Under the pieces are notes generated by a model. That model made no database searches and was not told the DNA's origin. It saw nothing but the letters and a program-made list of their open reading frames with translations. DNA of 36,992 nucleotides, from NCBI GenBank assembly GCA_913055885.1, contig CAJXLG010000004.1, forward strand, positions 1 to 36,992, in the 5' to 3' direction. This stretch comes from an uncultured Rhodospirillales bacterium (GTDB lineage: Bacteria; Pseudomonadota; Alphaproteobacteria; Rhodospirillales; CAJXLG01). Both the position numbers and the translations under genes were made by a program. Of the stretch, positions 10,236 through 20,231 are shown in pieces (the stretch's first letter is position 1; every line of letters begins with the position of its first letter).

Positions 10236-10325
10236 ACCCCCGCCCGGACGGGCGGTTGGTGCAAAGCCCCGTCGTCTGCGTTAAGGTACGGCGCGACGGA
10301 ATCGCCAGACAACGAAGGACGACCC

Positions 10326-11609
10326 ATGGCCGCCGAACAACAAAACGAAGAGCAGGACGTTGCCGGCCTGATGCACCAGATCGGGCGCACGGCGCGCCAG
10401 GCCGGGCAGGAGCTGGCGCTCACCAGCAGCGAGGCGCGCACCGCCGCCCTGCGCGCCACGGCCGACGAGCTGCGCAAGCGCAGGGACGCCATCAAGGCCG
10501 CCAACGCCCGGGACCTGGAGGAGGGGCGCGACAAGGGCCTGTCCAGGGCCATGATGGACCGCCTCACCCTCGACGATGACCGCATCGAGGGCATGGCCGC
10601 CGGCGTGGAGACCGTCGCCGACCTGAACGATCCCGTCGGGCGCGAACTGAACGCCTGGGAACAGCCCAACGGTCTGCGCATCGCCCGCGTCGCCGTGCCC
10701 CTGGGCGTCATCGGGGTGATCTACGAAAGCCGCCCCAACGTCACGGCCGACGCCGCGGCGCTGGCCCTCAAGGCGGGCAACGCCTGCATCCTGCGCGGCG
10801 GCTCGGAAAGCTTCCACTCGTCCCGGGCCATCCTCACCGCCCTGGAGAACGGCATGGAGGCGGGCGGCCTGCCGCGCGGCTGCGTCCAGATGGTCCCCAC
10901 CCGCGACCGCGCCGCCGTGGGCGAGATGCTGAAGATGTCCGAGCACATCGACGTCATCGTGCCGCGCGGCGGCAGGTCCCTCATCGAGCGCATCACGCGG
11001 GAAAGCCACATCCCGCTGTTCAAGCACCTGGAGGGCATCTGCCACACCTACGTGGACAGCGCCGCCGACGCCGACAAGGCCGTCGCCCTCGTGCACAACG
11101 CCAAGCTGCGGCGCACGGGCATCTGCGGCGCCACGGAGACGCTGCTGGTGGCGCGCTCGCGCAAGGACGACCTGCTGCCCGCCATCCTGGACGACCTGCA
11201 CGCCGCCGGCTGCGAGATCCGCGGCACCCGGGAGGTCATGCAGGCATGGCCCGGGGCCCACGAGGCCACCGAGGCCGACTGGGACACGGAATACCTGGAC
11301 GCCATCCTCTCCGTGAAGGTGGTGGACGGCGTGGACGAGGCCATGGCCCACATCCGCCGCCACAGCTCCTCCCACACCGAGGCCGTGGTGACGGAGGACG
11401 CCTGGACGGCGGACCGCTTCCTGGCCGGCGTGGACAGCGCCATCGTCATGCACAACGCCTCCACCCAGTTCGCCGACGGCGGCGAGTTCGGCATGGGCGC
11501 CGAGATCGGCATCTCCACCGGCCGCATGCACGCGCGCGGCCCGGTGGGCGTCGATCAGCTCACCATCTACAAGTACGTGGTGCGGGGAAGCGGCCAGGTC
11601 CGGCCGTGA
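10326..11609 (+). CDS. proA: glutamate-5-semialdehyde dehydrogenase (gamma-glutamyl phosphate reductase)
   Basis: NADPH-dependent reduction of gamma-glutamyl phosphate, second step of proline synthesis. The 427 residues are of the aldehyde-dehydrogenase superfamily: [19 protein letters not shown] (122-140), [17 protein letters not shown], the catalytic-cysteine motif [13 protein letters not shown] with Cys267, and [19 protein letters not shown] near the end. ATG at 10326 follows CGAAGGACGACCC. Separated from proB by the Rpn gene, but still upstream of nadD-rsfS-rlmH as in many alphaproteobacteria. Its TGA overlaps the GTG start of nadD (GTGA at 11606-11609), so the downstream genes are coupled. 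Confidence 0.97.
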   Translation: MAAEQQNEEQDVAGLMHQIGRTARQAGQELALTSSEARTAALRATADELRKRRDAIKAANARDLEEGRDKGLSRAMMDRLTLDDDRIEGMAAGVETVADLNDPVGRELNAWEQPNGLRIARVAVPLGVIGVIYESRPNVTADAAALALKAGNACILRGGSESFHSSRAILTALENGMEAGGLPRGCVQMVPTRDRAAVGEMLKMSEHIDVIVPRGGRSLIERITRESHIPLFKHLEGICHTYVDSAADADKAVALVHNAKLRRTGICGATETLLVARSRKDDLLPAILDDLHAAGCEIRGTREVMQAWPGAHEATEADWDTEYLDAILSVKVVDGVDEAMAHIRRHSSSHTEAVVTEDAWTADRFLAGVDSAIVMHNASTQFADGGEFGMGAEIGISTGRMHARGPVGVDQLTIYKYVVRGSGQVRP

Positions 11610-12247
11610 GGCGCGCGGCGCCCCCCACCGTCGCGGGCGACGGCCGGCGCACCCGCGTCGGCCTCCTGGGCGGGTCGTTCAATCCCGCCCACGACGGCCA
11701 CCGCCACATCTCGGAAATGGCCCTCAGGCACCTGGCCCTGGACGAGGTGTGGTGGCTGGTGGCGCCGCAGAATCCCCTCAAGCCGGCGGCGGGCATGGCG
11801 CCCCTGGCGGAGCGGCTGGCCACGGCCCGCGCCGTGGTGCGCCATCCCGCCGTGTGCGTCACGGCCCTGGAGCAGGCGCTGGGCACGCGCTACACGGTGG
11901 CCACCGTGCGCGCCCTGCGGCGGCGCTTTCCGCGCGCCGCCTTCGTCTGGCTCATGGGGGCCGACAACCTCATCCAGGTGCCGCGCTGGCGCGACTGGGG
12001 CGGGCTGTTCCACAGCATCCCCATTGCGGTGCTGGCGCGTCCGTCCTATTCTCTGCGGGCGGCCACCGGCAAGGCGGCGCAGCGGTTCGCCCGCCACCGG
12101 CTGCGGTCTTCGGAGGCCACGACGCTGGCCGATGCCGCGCCGCCGGCGTGGGTCTTCCTGCGCATCCCGCTGCACCGCGAATCCGGAACGCGCCTGCGGG
12201 CGCTGGGCCGACACCACCATGACGTCAGGACCGCATATGGAGAGTGA
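11606..12247 (+). CDS. nadD: nicotinate-nucleotide adenylyltransferase
   Basis: Forms deamido-NAD from nicotinate mononucleotide and ATP. The 213 residues contain the nucleotidyltransferase motif [18 protein letters not shown] (about 18-35), [31 protein letters not shown] and [11 protein letters not shown], all NadD hallmarks. The final SSTxIR-like motif is reduced to a SGTRLRALG segment. GTG at 11606 overlaps the proA stop by 4 nt and is the best start; it leaves an 18-residue Arg/Pro/Ala-rich leader before the motif. The 3' end overlaps the start of rsfS by 11 nt. Confidence 0.95.
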   Translation: MRRAAPPTVAGDGRRTRVGLLGGSFNPAHDGHRHISEMALRHLALDEVWWLVAPQNPLKPAAGMAPLAERLATARAVVRHPAVCVTALEQALGTRYTVATVRALRRRFPRAAFVWLMGADNLIQVPRWRDWGGLFHSIPIAVLARPSYSLRAATGKAAQRFARHRLRSSEATTLADAAPPAWVFLRIPLHRESGTRLRALGRHHHDVRTAYGE

Positions 12248-12635
12248 AACGGGCGATACGGCAGGCCGCACGCTGACCGGCGCCGAGATCAGCCGGATGG
12301 CGCAGGATTCCCTCGACGGCGACAAGGCGGAGAACGTCACCGTCATCGACCTGCGGGGCAAGACCAGCTTCGCCGACACCATGATCGTGGCCTCCGGCCG
12401 CTCGGGGAAGCACGTCTCGGCCATCGCCGAGAACCTGCACCAGACCCTCAAGGACCACGGCGTAAGCCCCCTGGCCATGGAGGGCCAGGAGCAGGCGGAC
12501 TGGGTGCTCATCGACGCGGGCGACGTGCTGGTGCACGTCTTCCGGCCCGAGGTGCGCGAGTTCTATAACCTGGAGCGCATGTGGGCCGGCCCCGCGGAGG
12601 CCGGCGAGGGCGCGGCGGACGCCGTGAGCGCCTGA
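12237..12635 (+). CDS. rsfS: ribosome silencing factor
   Basis: A 132-residue RsfS/Iojap-family protein that binds L14 and blocks joining of the ribosomal subunits when nutrients are low. Family features: AENVTVIDLRGKTSFADTMIVASGRSGKHV, LAMEGQEQADWVLIDAGDVLVHVF and REFYNLERMW. I chose ATG 12237 because AGGA lies at the right distance; an in-frame ATG at 12219 would add six residues. It overlaps the end of nadD and is followed one nucleotide later by the GTG of rlmH, the standard nadD-rsfS-rlmH order. Confidence 0.95.
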   Translation: MESETGDTAGRTLTGAEISRMAQDSLDGDKAENVTVIDLRGKTSFADTMIVASGRSGKHVSAIAENLHQTLKDHGVSPLAMEGQEQADWVLIDAGDVLVHVFRPEVREFYNLERMWAGPAEAGEGAADAVSA

Positions 12636-12636
12636 G

Positions 12637-13083
12637 GTGCGGCTGCTGGTGGCCGCCGTGGGGCGCGCCCGCAAGGGCGATCCCGGGGCGGCCCTGTTCC
12701 ACACCTACGCCGACCGCTCGCCGTGGGCCCTGGAGCTCAGGGAAATCCCCGCCCGGAACAAGGGCGTGGCCGACGAGGGCGAGCGGCTGCTGGCGGCGCG
12801 CCCCCCCAACGCCGCCACCGTGGCCCTCGACGAACGGGGCCGGGCCCTCACCAGCGAGGCCTTCGCCGAAACCCTGGACGCCTGGCGCGTGGACGCCGTG
12901 CCGGCCGCGGCCTTCCTCATCGGCGGTGCCGACGGCCACGCCGACGCGGTCCTGCGCGCGGCCGACCTGCGCCTTTCCCTGGGGCCCATGACGTGGCCCC
13001 ACATGCTGGTGCGCGCCATGCTCGCCGAACAGCTCTACCGCGCCCAGATGATCCTCCAGGGGCATCCGTACCACCGGGGGTGA
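12637..13083 (+). CDS. rlmH: 23S rRNA (pseudouridine1915-N3)-methyltransferase
   Basis: A 148-residue SPOUT-class methyltransferase that methylates pseudouridine 1915 in helix 69 of 23S rRNA using SAM. Seen: the N-terminal strand MRLLVAAVGRARKGD, TVALDERGRALTSEAFAE, the trefoil-knot FLIGGADGHADAV, the LRLSLGPMTWPHMLVRAMLAEQLYRA segment that closes the SAM site, and the terminal HPYHRG conserved in the family. GTG at 12637 is one nucleotide after the rsfS stop. Its stop codon sits in the loop of a GC hairpin shared with the convergent thiol-transporter gene. Confidence 0.95.
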   Translation: MRLLVAAVGRARKGDPGAALFHTYADRSPWALELREIPARNKGVADEGERLLAARPPNAATVALDERGRALTSEAFAETLDAWRVDAVPAAAFLIGGADGHADAVLRAADLRLSLGPMTWPHMLVRAMLAEQLYRAQMILQGHPYHRG

Positions 13084-13093
13084 CCCCCCCCGG
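13074..13093. terminator. GC hairpin between convergent rlmH and the ScsB-like gene
   Basis: CCGGGGG and CCCCCGG with a TGACCC loop that contains the rlmH stop. A 7-bp stem without a U-run, in a 21-bp convergent gap; could serve as a weak two-way terminator. Confidence 0.35.
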
Positions 13094-13104
13094 CCTGCCC
13101 GACC

Positions 13105-15210
13105 TCACCGGCTGGCCCGCGCCACCGCTTCCAGCACCCGCGACGGCGTCAGCACCTCCGGCAGCAGGATGGGCTCGCTCACCCCCGGGCCGTAGACGGC
13201 GTTGAAGGGAATGCCGTAGCGGTTGAACCGGGCCAGGTAGTCGGCGATGCGCTGGTCCGGTCGTGTCCAGTCGCCCCGCATGAGGGCCACGTCCGGCCGC
13301 TTGAGGCGGCTCACCACCGCCTTGTCGTGCAGGGCGTTGGCCTCGTTCACCTGGCACGTCAGGCACCAGTCCGCCGTCACGTCCACCAGCACCACGTGCC
13401 CCTCGTCCACCAGGGTGTCGATGCGCGCCGGCCGGAAGGCCCGCCAGTCGAGGGCGCCCTTGTCCGCCTTGGGATGGACGCTGGGCGGCCCGGCGGCGTC
13501 GGCGAAGCGGCTCTCCGGCACCCAGAAGGCGGCCGCCAGCAGGAGGGCCGTCACCGCGCCGGCGGCGTAGCGCCGCCAGCCGTGCGTCCCCGCGGCCAGG
13601 CCCAGGCGGCCCACGGCGAGGAGCAGGGCGAGGGCCACGCTCCCGGCGCCCAGGCGGCCCGCCACGCCGGCCAGCACCCACAGCAGCCACGCCGCCGTGG
13701 CCACCAGCGCCAGGCCCAGCACGCGCCGCACCCAGGTCATCCACGGGCCGGGGCGCGGCAGGTGCGTCGCCAGCATGGGCACGGCGGCCACCAGGAAGTA
13801 GGGCACCGCCATGCCCACGCCCAGCACGCCGAAAACGGCCAGGATCTCCGGCCACTGGCGCGACAGGGCGAAGCCCACGGCCGTGCCCAGGAAGGGCGCC
13901 GAGCACGGCGTCGCCAGCAGGGTGGCGAAGGCGCCCGACAGGGCGTGCCCGGCCAGGGAGTGCGGCGTCCCGTGGCCCGACGACGCCGCCGCCAGGAAGC
14001 GGGGCAGGGGGATTTCGTAGAGCCCCAGGAGATTGCAGGCGAAGAGCACCACGATGGTGGCGAGGAAGACCAGGAACAGTGGCTGCTGGAACTGGATGCC
14101 CCAGCCGATGGCCGCCCCCGCCGTCTTGAGCCCCGCCAGGGCGCCGCCCATGACCAGGAAGGTGGCGACGATGCCCGCCGCCGAGGCCAGGAAGGCCAGC
14201 CGAACGCCGCGCCGTTCGGCGCCGCCCATGCCGATCACCGACAGCAGCTTGATGGACAGCACCGGCAGCACGCACGGCATGATGTTGAGGATCAGCCCGC
14301 CCAGCAAAGCGAAGCCCAGCACCGTGGCGAAAGCCGGGGCATGGTCCGTGTCCGCCGCCACGGTACCGGACCGGGTGACGTGCCGCCGCGTCTCCAGGGC
14401 GCGCGGCGCGTCCACCAGGGTGAGGGTCAGGGTGCGGCCGGCGAGTCTGGCCTTCCTGCCGCCGGTGACGCGCACCGGCACGCGGAACACGGCGCGCCGG
14501 CCGCCCGCCTCGACGGTGGTTTCCGGCACCCCGAAGGCCAGTTTGTCCGGCCCCTCGACGAAGAGATCGGGATCGTCGAACGCCTTTTCCGCCGTGGCCA
14601 CCACGCGCAGGTGCTCGCCCTTGCCGCCGGCGGCGACGCGCTGCACGGCGAGGCCGGCGCGCGTGCCCCGTCCGGGGACGCGGTTCAGCCAGCGCTCGAT
14701 GGTGTGGGCGTGCGGCGACGCTTCGGCCGGCCCGGCCGGCAGGTCCAGGGCGAGGTCCGCCTCGCCCGGCACGCACACCTCCTTGCATGCCAGATAGCGC
14801 ACGTGCGCCCGCAGGCGCAGGGGGGCGCCCGGCGTTTCCGGCTTGAGGGCCAGGGGATAGACCACGTCCCCGGCGTAGCCGATGCTCTGCACGCCCAGCA
14901 CCGTGAAGCGTTCCGGCATGGGCCAGCGCATGTCGGCGGATGCCAGGTTGCGCGAGTCGCCCCAGTCCAGGCGCGGCGGGTAGCCGGCCGTGCCCGCCTC
15001 CCGCCAGTAGACCTTCCATCCCTTGTCCAGGCGGAATTGCAGGCCGGCGCGCAGGCTGGCGCGCTCGCCGGTTCCGGTGGTGGCGGCGATGAGGCGCACG
15101 GCGGCGCCGGCGTTGGGATTCTCCGCCCAGGCCGACTGCGTGGCGGCGGCCGCCGGCCGGACGGCGAACAGGGCGAGGAGAAGGACGGCGAGAAGGGTCG
15201 CGGGGCGCAT
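13105..15210 (-). CDS. thiol:disulfide interchange protein, ScsB/DsbD-like
   Basis: A 701-residue membrane protein that would pass reducing power from cytoplasmic thioredoxin to periplasmic thiol proteins. Order of domains: signal peptide (1-23); a DsbD-N-type periplasmic domain with CKEVC (Cys142/Cys146); a DsbD-type membrane core with NIMPCVLPVLSIKLLSV and LLATPCSAPFLGTAVGF, the two cysteines in transmembrane segments 1 and 4; further helices; and a C-terminal thioredoxin domain with DWCLTC (Cys616/Cys619). The large N-terminal domain resembles ScsB more than E. coli DsbD. ATG 15210 gives a proper signal peptide. It lies 32 nt downstream of the cyclic-nucleotide-binding gene, probably in one transcript. 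No scsC or dsbC partner is in the window. Confidence 0.9.
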   Translation of the reverse strand: MRPATLLAVLLLALFAVRPAAAATQSAWAENPNAGAAVRLIAATTGTGERASLRAGLQFRLDKGWKVYWREAGTAGYPPRLDWGDSRNLASADMRWPMPERFTVLGVQSIGYAGDVVYPLALKPETPGAPLRLRAHVRYLACKEVCVPGEADLALDLPAGPAEASPHAHTIERWLNRVPGRGTRAGLAVQRVAAGGKGEHLRVVATAEKAFDDPDLFVEGPDKLAFGVPETTVEAGGRRAVFRVPVRVTGGRKARLAGRTLTLTLVDAPRALETRRHVTRSGTVAADTDHAPAFATVLGFALLGGLILNIMPCVLPVLSIKLLSVIGMGGAERRGVRLAFLASAAGIVATFLVMGGALAGLKTAGAAIGWGIQFQQPLFLVFLATIVVLFACNLLGLYEIPLPRFLAAASSGHGTPHSLAGHALSGAFATLLATPCSAPFLGTAVGFALSRQWPEILAVFGVLGVGMAVPYFLVAAVPMLATHLPRPGPWMTWVRRVLGLALVATAAWLLWVLAGVAGRLGAGSVALALLLAVGRLGLAAGTHGWRRYAAGAVTALLLAAAFWVPESRFADAAGPPSVHPKADKGALDWRAFRPARIDTLVDEGHVVLVDVTADWCLTCQVNEANALHDKAVVSRLKRPDVALMRGDWTRPDQRIADYLARFNRYGIPFNAVYGPGVSEPILLPEVLTPSRVLEAVARASR

Positions 15211-15242
15211 GGACCGTATCGCACCAGGGGCCGCCCGCCCCG

Positions 15243-15827
15243 TCAAGCGGAACCGCCCGCGTGATCGGGCTCGCGCGCCAGGGCATCGCGCAGCCCGGTG
15301 ACCACGCGTTCCAGTTCCTCCAGCCGCGCCGTGATTTCCGGGTTCTCCGTCTCCGGGTCGATGCGCCGCACCACGTCGTGGGTGTGGCGCACCAGGGCGG
15401 CCACCGTGTCCTCGGTGGTGGCGCCCGTGCCCTCGGCGGCGCCGGTGCCGGCCGCCGCGCCGTGAACGCGGTGGGCCGTGCGCAGGTGGTTGATGAGCAC
15501 GCGGATGACGCCGTGCATGAAATTGTCGAGCGTCTTCAGGTGCGCCTGGAAGGCGGCGGCGGGGATGCGCACCAGGACGGCGTTGCGCACCACCTCGGCC
15601 GTGGCCATGCGGGGCGCCGGGTCGATCACGGCCATTTCGCCGAAGATGCCGCCCGGCCCCAGGACGGCGAGTTCCACCGGGTGGCCGTCCACCTCCTGGA
15701 CCAGCCGCACGCTGCCGGATTCGATCATGTAGGCCACGTCGCCCGCCTCGCCCTGCCGGAACAGGACGGTGCCGGCGCTGTAGCTGCGCCGGTCGGCGAT
15801 GGCCCTGTCGCCCGCGGTGGTGCTCAT
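15243..15827 (-). CDS. single-domain cyclic-nucleotide-binding protein
   Basis: A 194-residue cytoplasmic protein with one CNB (CAP-effector) domain at about residues 10-125. Visible features are the GTVLFRQGEAGDVAYMIESGSVRL strands and the phosphate-binding-cassette region FGEMAVIDPAPRMATAEV, with the conserved Glu and Arg that grip cyclic nucleotide. No helix-turn-helix or enzyme domain follows. Instead the C-terminus (about 145-190) is a charged helix, probably a coiled coil (ITARLEELERVVTGLRDAL). It therefore probably acts through a partner protein rather than on DNA. ATG 15827 has GGGAGG at ideal distance; an upstream in-frame ATG (15872) would add 15 atypical residues. Upstream neighbour and likely co-transcribed with the ScsB-like gene. 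Confidence 0.85.
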   Translation of the reverse strand: MSTTAGDRAIADRRSYSAGTVLFRQGEAGDVAYMIESGSVRLVQEVDGHPVELAVLGPGGIFGEMAVIDPAPRMATAEVVRNAVLVRIPAAAFQAHLKTLDNFMHGVIRVLINHLRTAHRVHGAAAGTGAAEGTGATTEDTVAALVRHTHDVVRRIDPETENPEITARLEELERVVTGLRDALAREPDHAGGSA

Positions 15828-15906
15828 GGCCCGCCTCCCGCGCTCCCGCCAGCACGCCAGCCAGGATGCCACGCCACGGCCGGCGCGTTAAGCGCCCCCG
15901 GGCCGT

Positions 15907-15936
15907 TTGACGGTGCGGGGCGGCCGGGCGTAAAGT
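15907..15936 (+). promoter_or_regulatory. predicted promoter of the YqgE gene
   Basis: TTGACG (15907-15912), 18-bp spacer, TAAAGT (15931-15936), 40 nt before the ATG, in the divergent gap with the cyclic-nucleotide-binding gene. Confidence 0.45.
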
Positions 15937-15975
15937 CGCCGAAACACCTCCCGGACAGAGGACGCAATCATCCCC

Positions 15976-16542
15976 ATGCACGGAACCGAAGGCTATCTGG
16001 CCGGCTCCCTTCTCATCGCCATGCCCAGCATGGGCGACACCCGTTTCGAGCAGACGGTGGTTTACGTGTGCGCCCACTCCGACGAGGGCGCCATGGGCCT
16101 CATCATCAATCGCTCCATGGAGAACGTCGCGTTCAGCGACGTGGTGGAGCAGCTCGACATCGAGGGATCGGGCGCCGTGCCCGACATCGAGGTGCACGCC
16201 GGCGGCCCGGTGGAGACGGGGCGCGGCTTCGTCCTGCACACCACGGACTACCAGCACGAATCCACCATGCCCGTGGCGGACGGCATCGCCCTTACCGCTT
16301 CCATCGAGATCCTGAAGGCCATGGTGGAGGGACGCGGCCCGCGCCGCAGCCTGCTGGCGCTGGGCTACGCCGGCTGGAACGCCGGCCAGCTCGACCAGGA
16401 ACTGCGCGACAACGCCTGGCTGGTGGCGCCCGCCGACCCCGACCTGATCTTCTCCTCGGCCCTGGAGACCAAGTGGCAGCGGGCGCTGGGCAAGCTGGGC
16501 GTGGACGTGAGCATGCTCTCGGGCGCCGCCGGGCACGCCTGA
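15976..16542 (+). CDS. YqgE/AlgH family protein
   Basis: A 188-residue protein of the YqgE/AlgH (DUF179) family; AlgH was linked to alginate regulation in Pseudomonas but the biochemical role is unknown. Family features: GYLAGSLLIAMPSMGDTRFEQTVVYVCAHSDEGAMGLIINR, VHAGGPVETGRGFVLHTTDY, and LLALGYAGWNAGQLDQELRDNAWLVAP. No signal peptide, so cytoplasmic. ATG at 15976 follows GGACAGAGGACGC. It sits alone between divergent and co-directional neighbours, with its own predicted promoter. Confidence 0.95.
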   Translation: MHGTEGYLAGSLLIAMPSMGDTRFEQTVVYVCAHSDEGAMGLIINRSMENVAFSDVVEQLDIEGSGAVPDIEVHAGGPVETGRGFVLHTTDYQHESTMPVADGIALTASIEILKAMVEGRGPRRSLLALGYAGWNAGQLDQELRDNAWLVAPADPDLIFSSALETKWQRALGKLGVDVSMLSGAAGHA

Positions 16543-16572
16543 CACGGGGCGCTCGCGCCCCCGGCGCGCCGG

Positions 16573-16601
16573 TTGCACGGCCGGCCCGCCTGCCCTAACG
16601 T
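16573..16601 (+). promoter_or_regulatory. predicted promoter of the aminotransferase gene
   Basis: TTGCAC (16573-16578), 17-bp spacer, TAACGT (16596-16601), 42 nt upstream of the ATG. Spacing is ideal, boxes moderate. Confidence 0.4.
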
Positions 16602-16616
16602 CCCTGCCGGTCATAA

Positions 16617-18080
<1,464 letters not shown>

Positions 18081-18104
18081 GAAACATGACGCGGCGGCCC
18101 CTCC

Positions 18105-19127
18105 CTATTTCAGGTAGTCCTGCACCAGCCGTTCGGCGATCTGGACGGTGTTGAGCGCCGCCCCCTTGCGCAGGTTGTCGGCCACCACCCACATGGCGAG
18201 GCCGTTCTCCACCGTGGAATCCTGGCGGATGCGGCTGATGAACACGGGGTCCTCGCCGGGGACCTCGGCGGGCGTGACGTAGCCCTCGTCCACGCGGTGG
18301 TCCACCACGGAGATGCCTTCGGATTCGCGCAGCAGCTCGCGCGCGTCGTTCTCGTCCACGGGCTTGTCGAACTCCAGGTTCAGCGATTCGCCGTGGCCGA
18401 TGAAGATGGGCAGGCGCACGCAGGTGGCGGCGACCCGGATCTGCGGGTCCATGATCTTCTTGGTCTCCGCCACCATCTTCCACTCCTCCTTCGTGGAGCC
18501 GTCGTCCATGAAGGCGTCGATGTGGGGGATGCAGTTGAAGGCGATCTGCTTGGTGAACTTGTTCCTGGTCTCGTGGACGGGCTGGTTGGTGTAGATGCCG
18601 CGCGTCTGCTCGAACAGCTCGTCCATGGCCTCCTTACCGGAGCCGGACACGGACTGGTAGGTGGAGACGACGCAGCGGGTCAGCCCGTACTTGTCGTGCA
18701 ACGGCTTGAGCGCCACCACCATCTGGATGGTGGAGCAGTTGGGATTGGCAATGATGTTCTTCTTCGTATAGCCGGCGATGGCCTCCGGGTTCACTTCCGG
18801 CACCACCAGGGGCACGTCCGGGTCCATGCGGAAGTGGGAGGTGTTGTCCACCACCACGGCGCCCGCCTCGGCGGCGCGCGGGGCGAATTCCTTGGACACG
18901 CTGGCCCCCGGCGAGGACAGCACGATGTCCACCCGCGAGAAGTCGAAGGTGTCCAGGTCCTCGATGGTGAGCACGCGGTCCTCGCCCACGGTCACCTGCT
19001 GGCCCGCGGAGCGGGAGGAGGCGACGGCGTGGATCTGGTCGGCGGGAAATTCCCGCTCGTCCAGGAGCTGGAGCATCTCCCAGCCAACGTTGCCGGTGGC
19101 TCCCACGACGGCGACACGGTAACCCAT
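18105..19127 (-). CDS. asd: aspartate-semialdehyde dehydrogenase
   Basis: NADPH-dependent reduction of aspartyl phosphate to aspartate semialdehyde, the branch point to lysine, diaminopimelate, threonine and methionine. The 340 residues show the Rossmann motif VAVVGATGNVGWEML (5-19), SSPGASVSKEF, the catalytic cysteine motif IANPNCSTIQM (Cys131), STYQSVSGSGKEAMDEL and RLPIFIGHGESL with the catalytic histidine. ATG 19127 is immediately before the Rossmann strand; the frame runs open far upstream but that part is antisense to hemC. Convergent with the aminotransferase gene across the tandem repeat, divergent from hemC across 126 bp. Confidence 0.97.
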   Translation of the reverse strand: MGYRVAVVGATGNVGWEMLQLLDEREFPADQIHAVASSRSAGQQVTVGEDRVLTIEDLDTFDFSRVDIVLSSPGASVSKEFAPRAAEAGAVVVDNTSHFRMDPDVPLVVPEVNPEAIAGYTKKNIIANPNCSTIQMVVALKPLHDKYGLTRCVVSTYQSVSGSGKEAMDELFEQTRGIYTNQPVHETRNKFTKQIAFNCIPHIDAFMDDGSTKEEWKMVAETKKIMDPQIRVAATCVRLPIFIGHGESLNLEFDKPVDENDARELLRESEGISVVDHRVDEGYVTPAEVPGEDPVFISRIRQDSTVENGLAMWVVADNLRKGAALNTVQIAERLVQDYLK

Positions 19128-19253
19128 GGCACAATCTTTCGTTTCTTGATGGTTCGCTTTTCGGCCCGGGCCGGTTGGCGCACAGGTTAGGGACACGGGC
19201 GCCGTGGCGCAAGGCCCCTTTCGGCGCCCGGCCGCACGCGGTACAAACGGGGC

Positions 19254-20186
19254 ATGAACGACACCCCGCGCCTCAGAATCGGCACGCGCGGCTCCCCCCT
19301 GGCCCGCGCCCAGGCGGATGCCGCCGCCCGCGGCCTCGCCGCCAGCCACCCCGACCTGGCGGACGGGACCGCCCTGGAAACGGTCGTCATCAAGACCACC
19401 GGCGACACGGTCCAGGACCGGCCGCTCGCCGAGGTGGGCGGCAAGGGCCTGTTCACCAAGGAACTGGACGAAGCGCTGCTGGACGGCCGCATCGACATCG
19501 CCGTGCATTCCATGAAGGACGTGCCCACGTGGCTGCCCGACGGCATCGCCCTGGGCGCCGTGCTGGAACGCGAGGACCCGCGCGATGCCTTCATCAGTCC
19601 CGTGGCCGAATCGCTCGACGCCCTGCCCGGGGGCGCCGTGGTGGGCACCGCCTCCCTGCGGCGGCGCACCCAGGTGCTGGACCGCCGCCCGGACCTGCGC
19701 GTGGAGACCTTCCGCGGCAACGTGCACACCCGGTTGCGCAAGCTGGAGGACGGCGAGGCGGCGGCGACGCTGCTCGCCTACGGCGGCCTGCGCCGGCTGG
19801 CCATGGCGCACGCCGCCACGGCGGCGCTCGACCCGGACGTGCTGCTGCCGGCGTGCGCCCAGGGCACGGTGGGCATCGCCTGCCGCGCCAACGACACGGC
19901 CGTGCTGGAGCGCCTGGCGCCCCTCGACGACCGCGCCAGCGCCGCCGCCGTGACGGCCGAGCGGGCCTTCCTGGAGGTGCTGGACGGCTCGTGCCGCACG
20001 CCCATCGCCGGGCTGGCGGAAATGGCCGGCGGCCGCGTGCGCTTCCGCGGGCTGCTGGGCGCCGAGGACGGCAGCCGCGTGGTGCGGGCCGAACGGGAGG
20101 GGGCGGCGGCCGACGCCGAGCCCCTGGGCCGTGACGCCGGCTGGGCCATACGGCGCGACGCGCCCGAGCTTCTGCCCGGGGCGTGA
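19254..20186 (+). CDS. hemC: hydroxymethylbilane synthase (porphobilinogen deaminase)
   Basis: Joins four porphobilinogens into the linear tetrapyrrole hydroxymethylbilane. The 310 residues show RIGTRGSPLARAQA (8-21), KTTGDTVQDRPLAEVGGKGLFTKELDEALL, IAVHSMKDVPTWLPDG with the catalytic-Asp region, GTASLRRRTQ, CAQGTVGIACR, and EVLDGSCRTPIAG, where Cys247 carries the dipyrromethane cofactor. ATG 19254 fits family length. Followed 45 nt later by hemD. It is divergent from asd here rather than from tsaD. Confidence 0.97.
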   Translation: MNDTPRLRIGTRGSPLARAQADAAARGLAASHPDLADGTALETVVIKTTGDTVQDRPLAEVGGKGLFTKELDEALLDGRIDIAVHSMKDVPTWLPDGIALGAVLEREDPRDAFISPVAESLDALPGGAVVGTASLRRRTQVLDRRPDLRVETFRGNVHTRLRKLEDGEAAATLLAYGGLRRLAMAHAATAALDPDVLLPACAQGTVGIACRANDTAVLERLAPLDDRASAAAVTAERAFLEVLDGSCRTPIAGLAEMAGGRVRFRGLLGAEDGSRVVRAEREGAAADAEPLGRDAGWAIRRDAPELLPGA

Positions 20187-20231
20187 GCGGCCCCGGGGGG
20201 TGGCCGCAGCCAGGACGAAAGGGGGACCGCC

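Noticed and set aside
15211-16614. N-terminal extension of the ScsB-like protein over the CNB and YqgE genes
   Set aside because: Signal peptide begins at 15210; the extension is antisense or frame-shifted translation of real neighbours.
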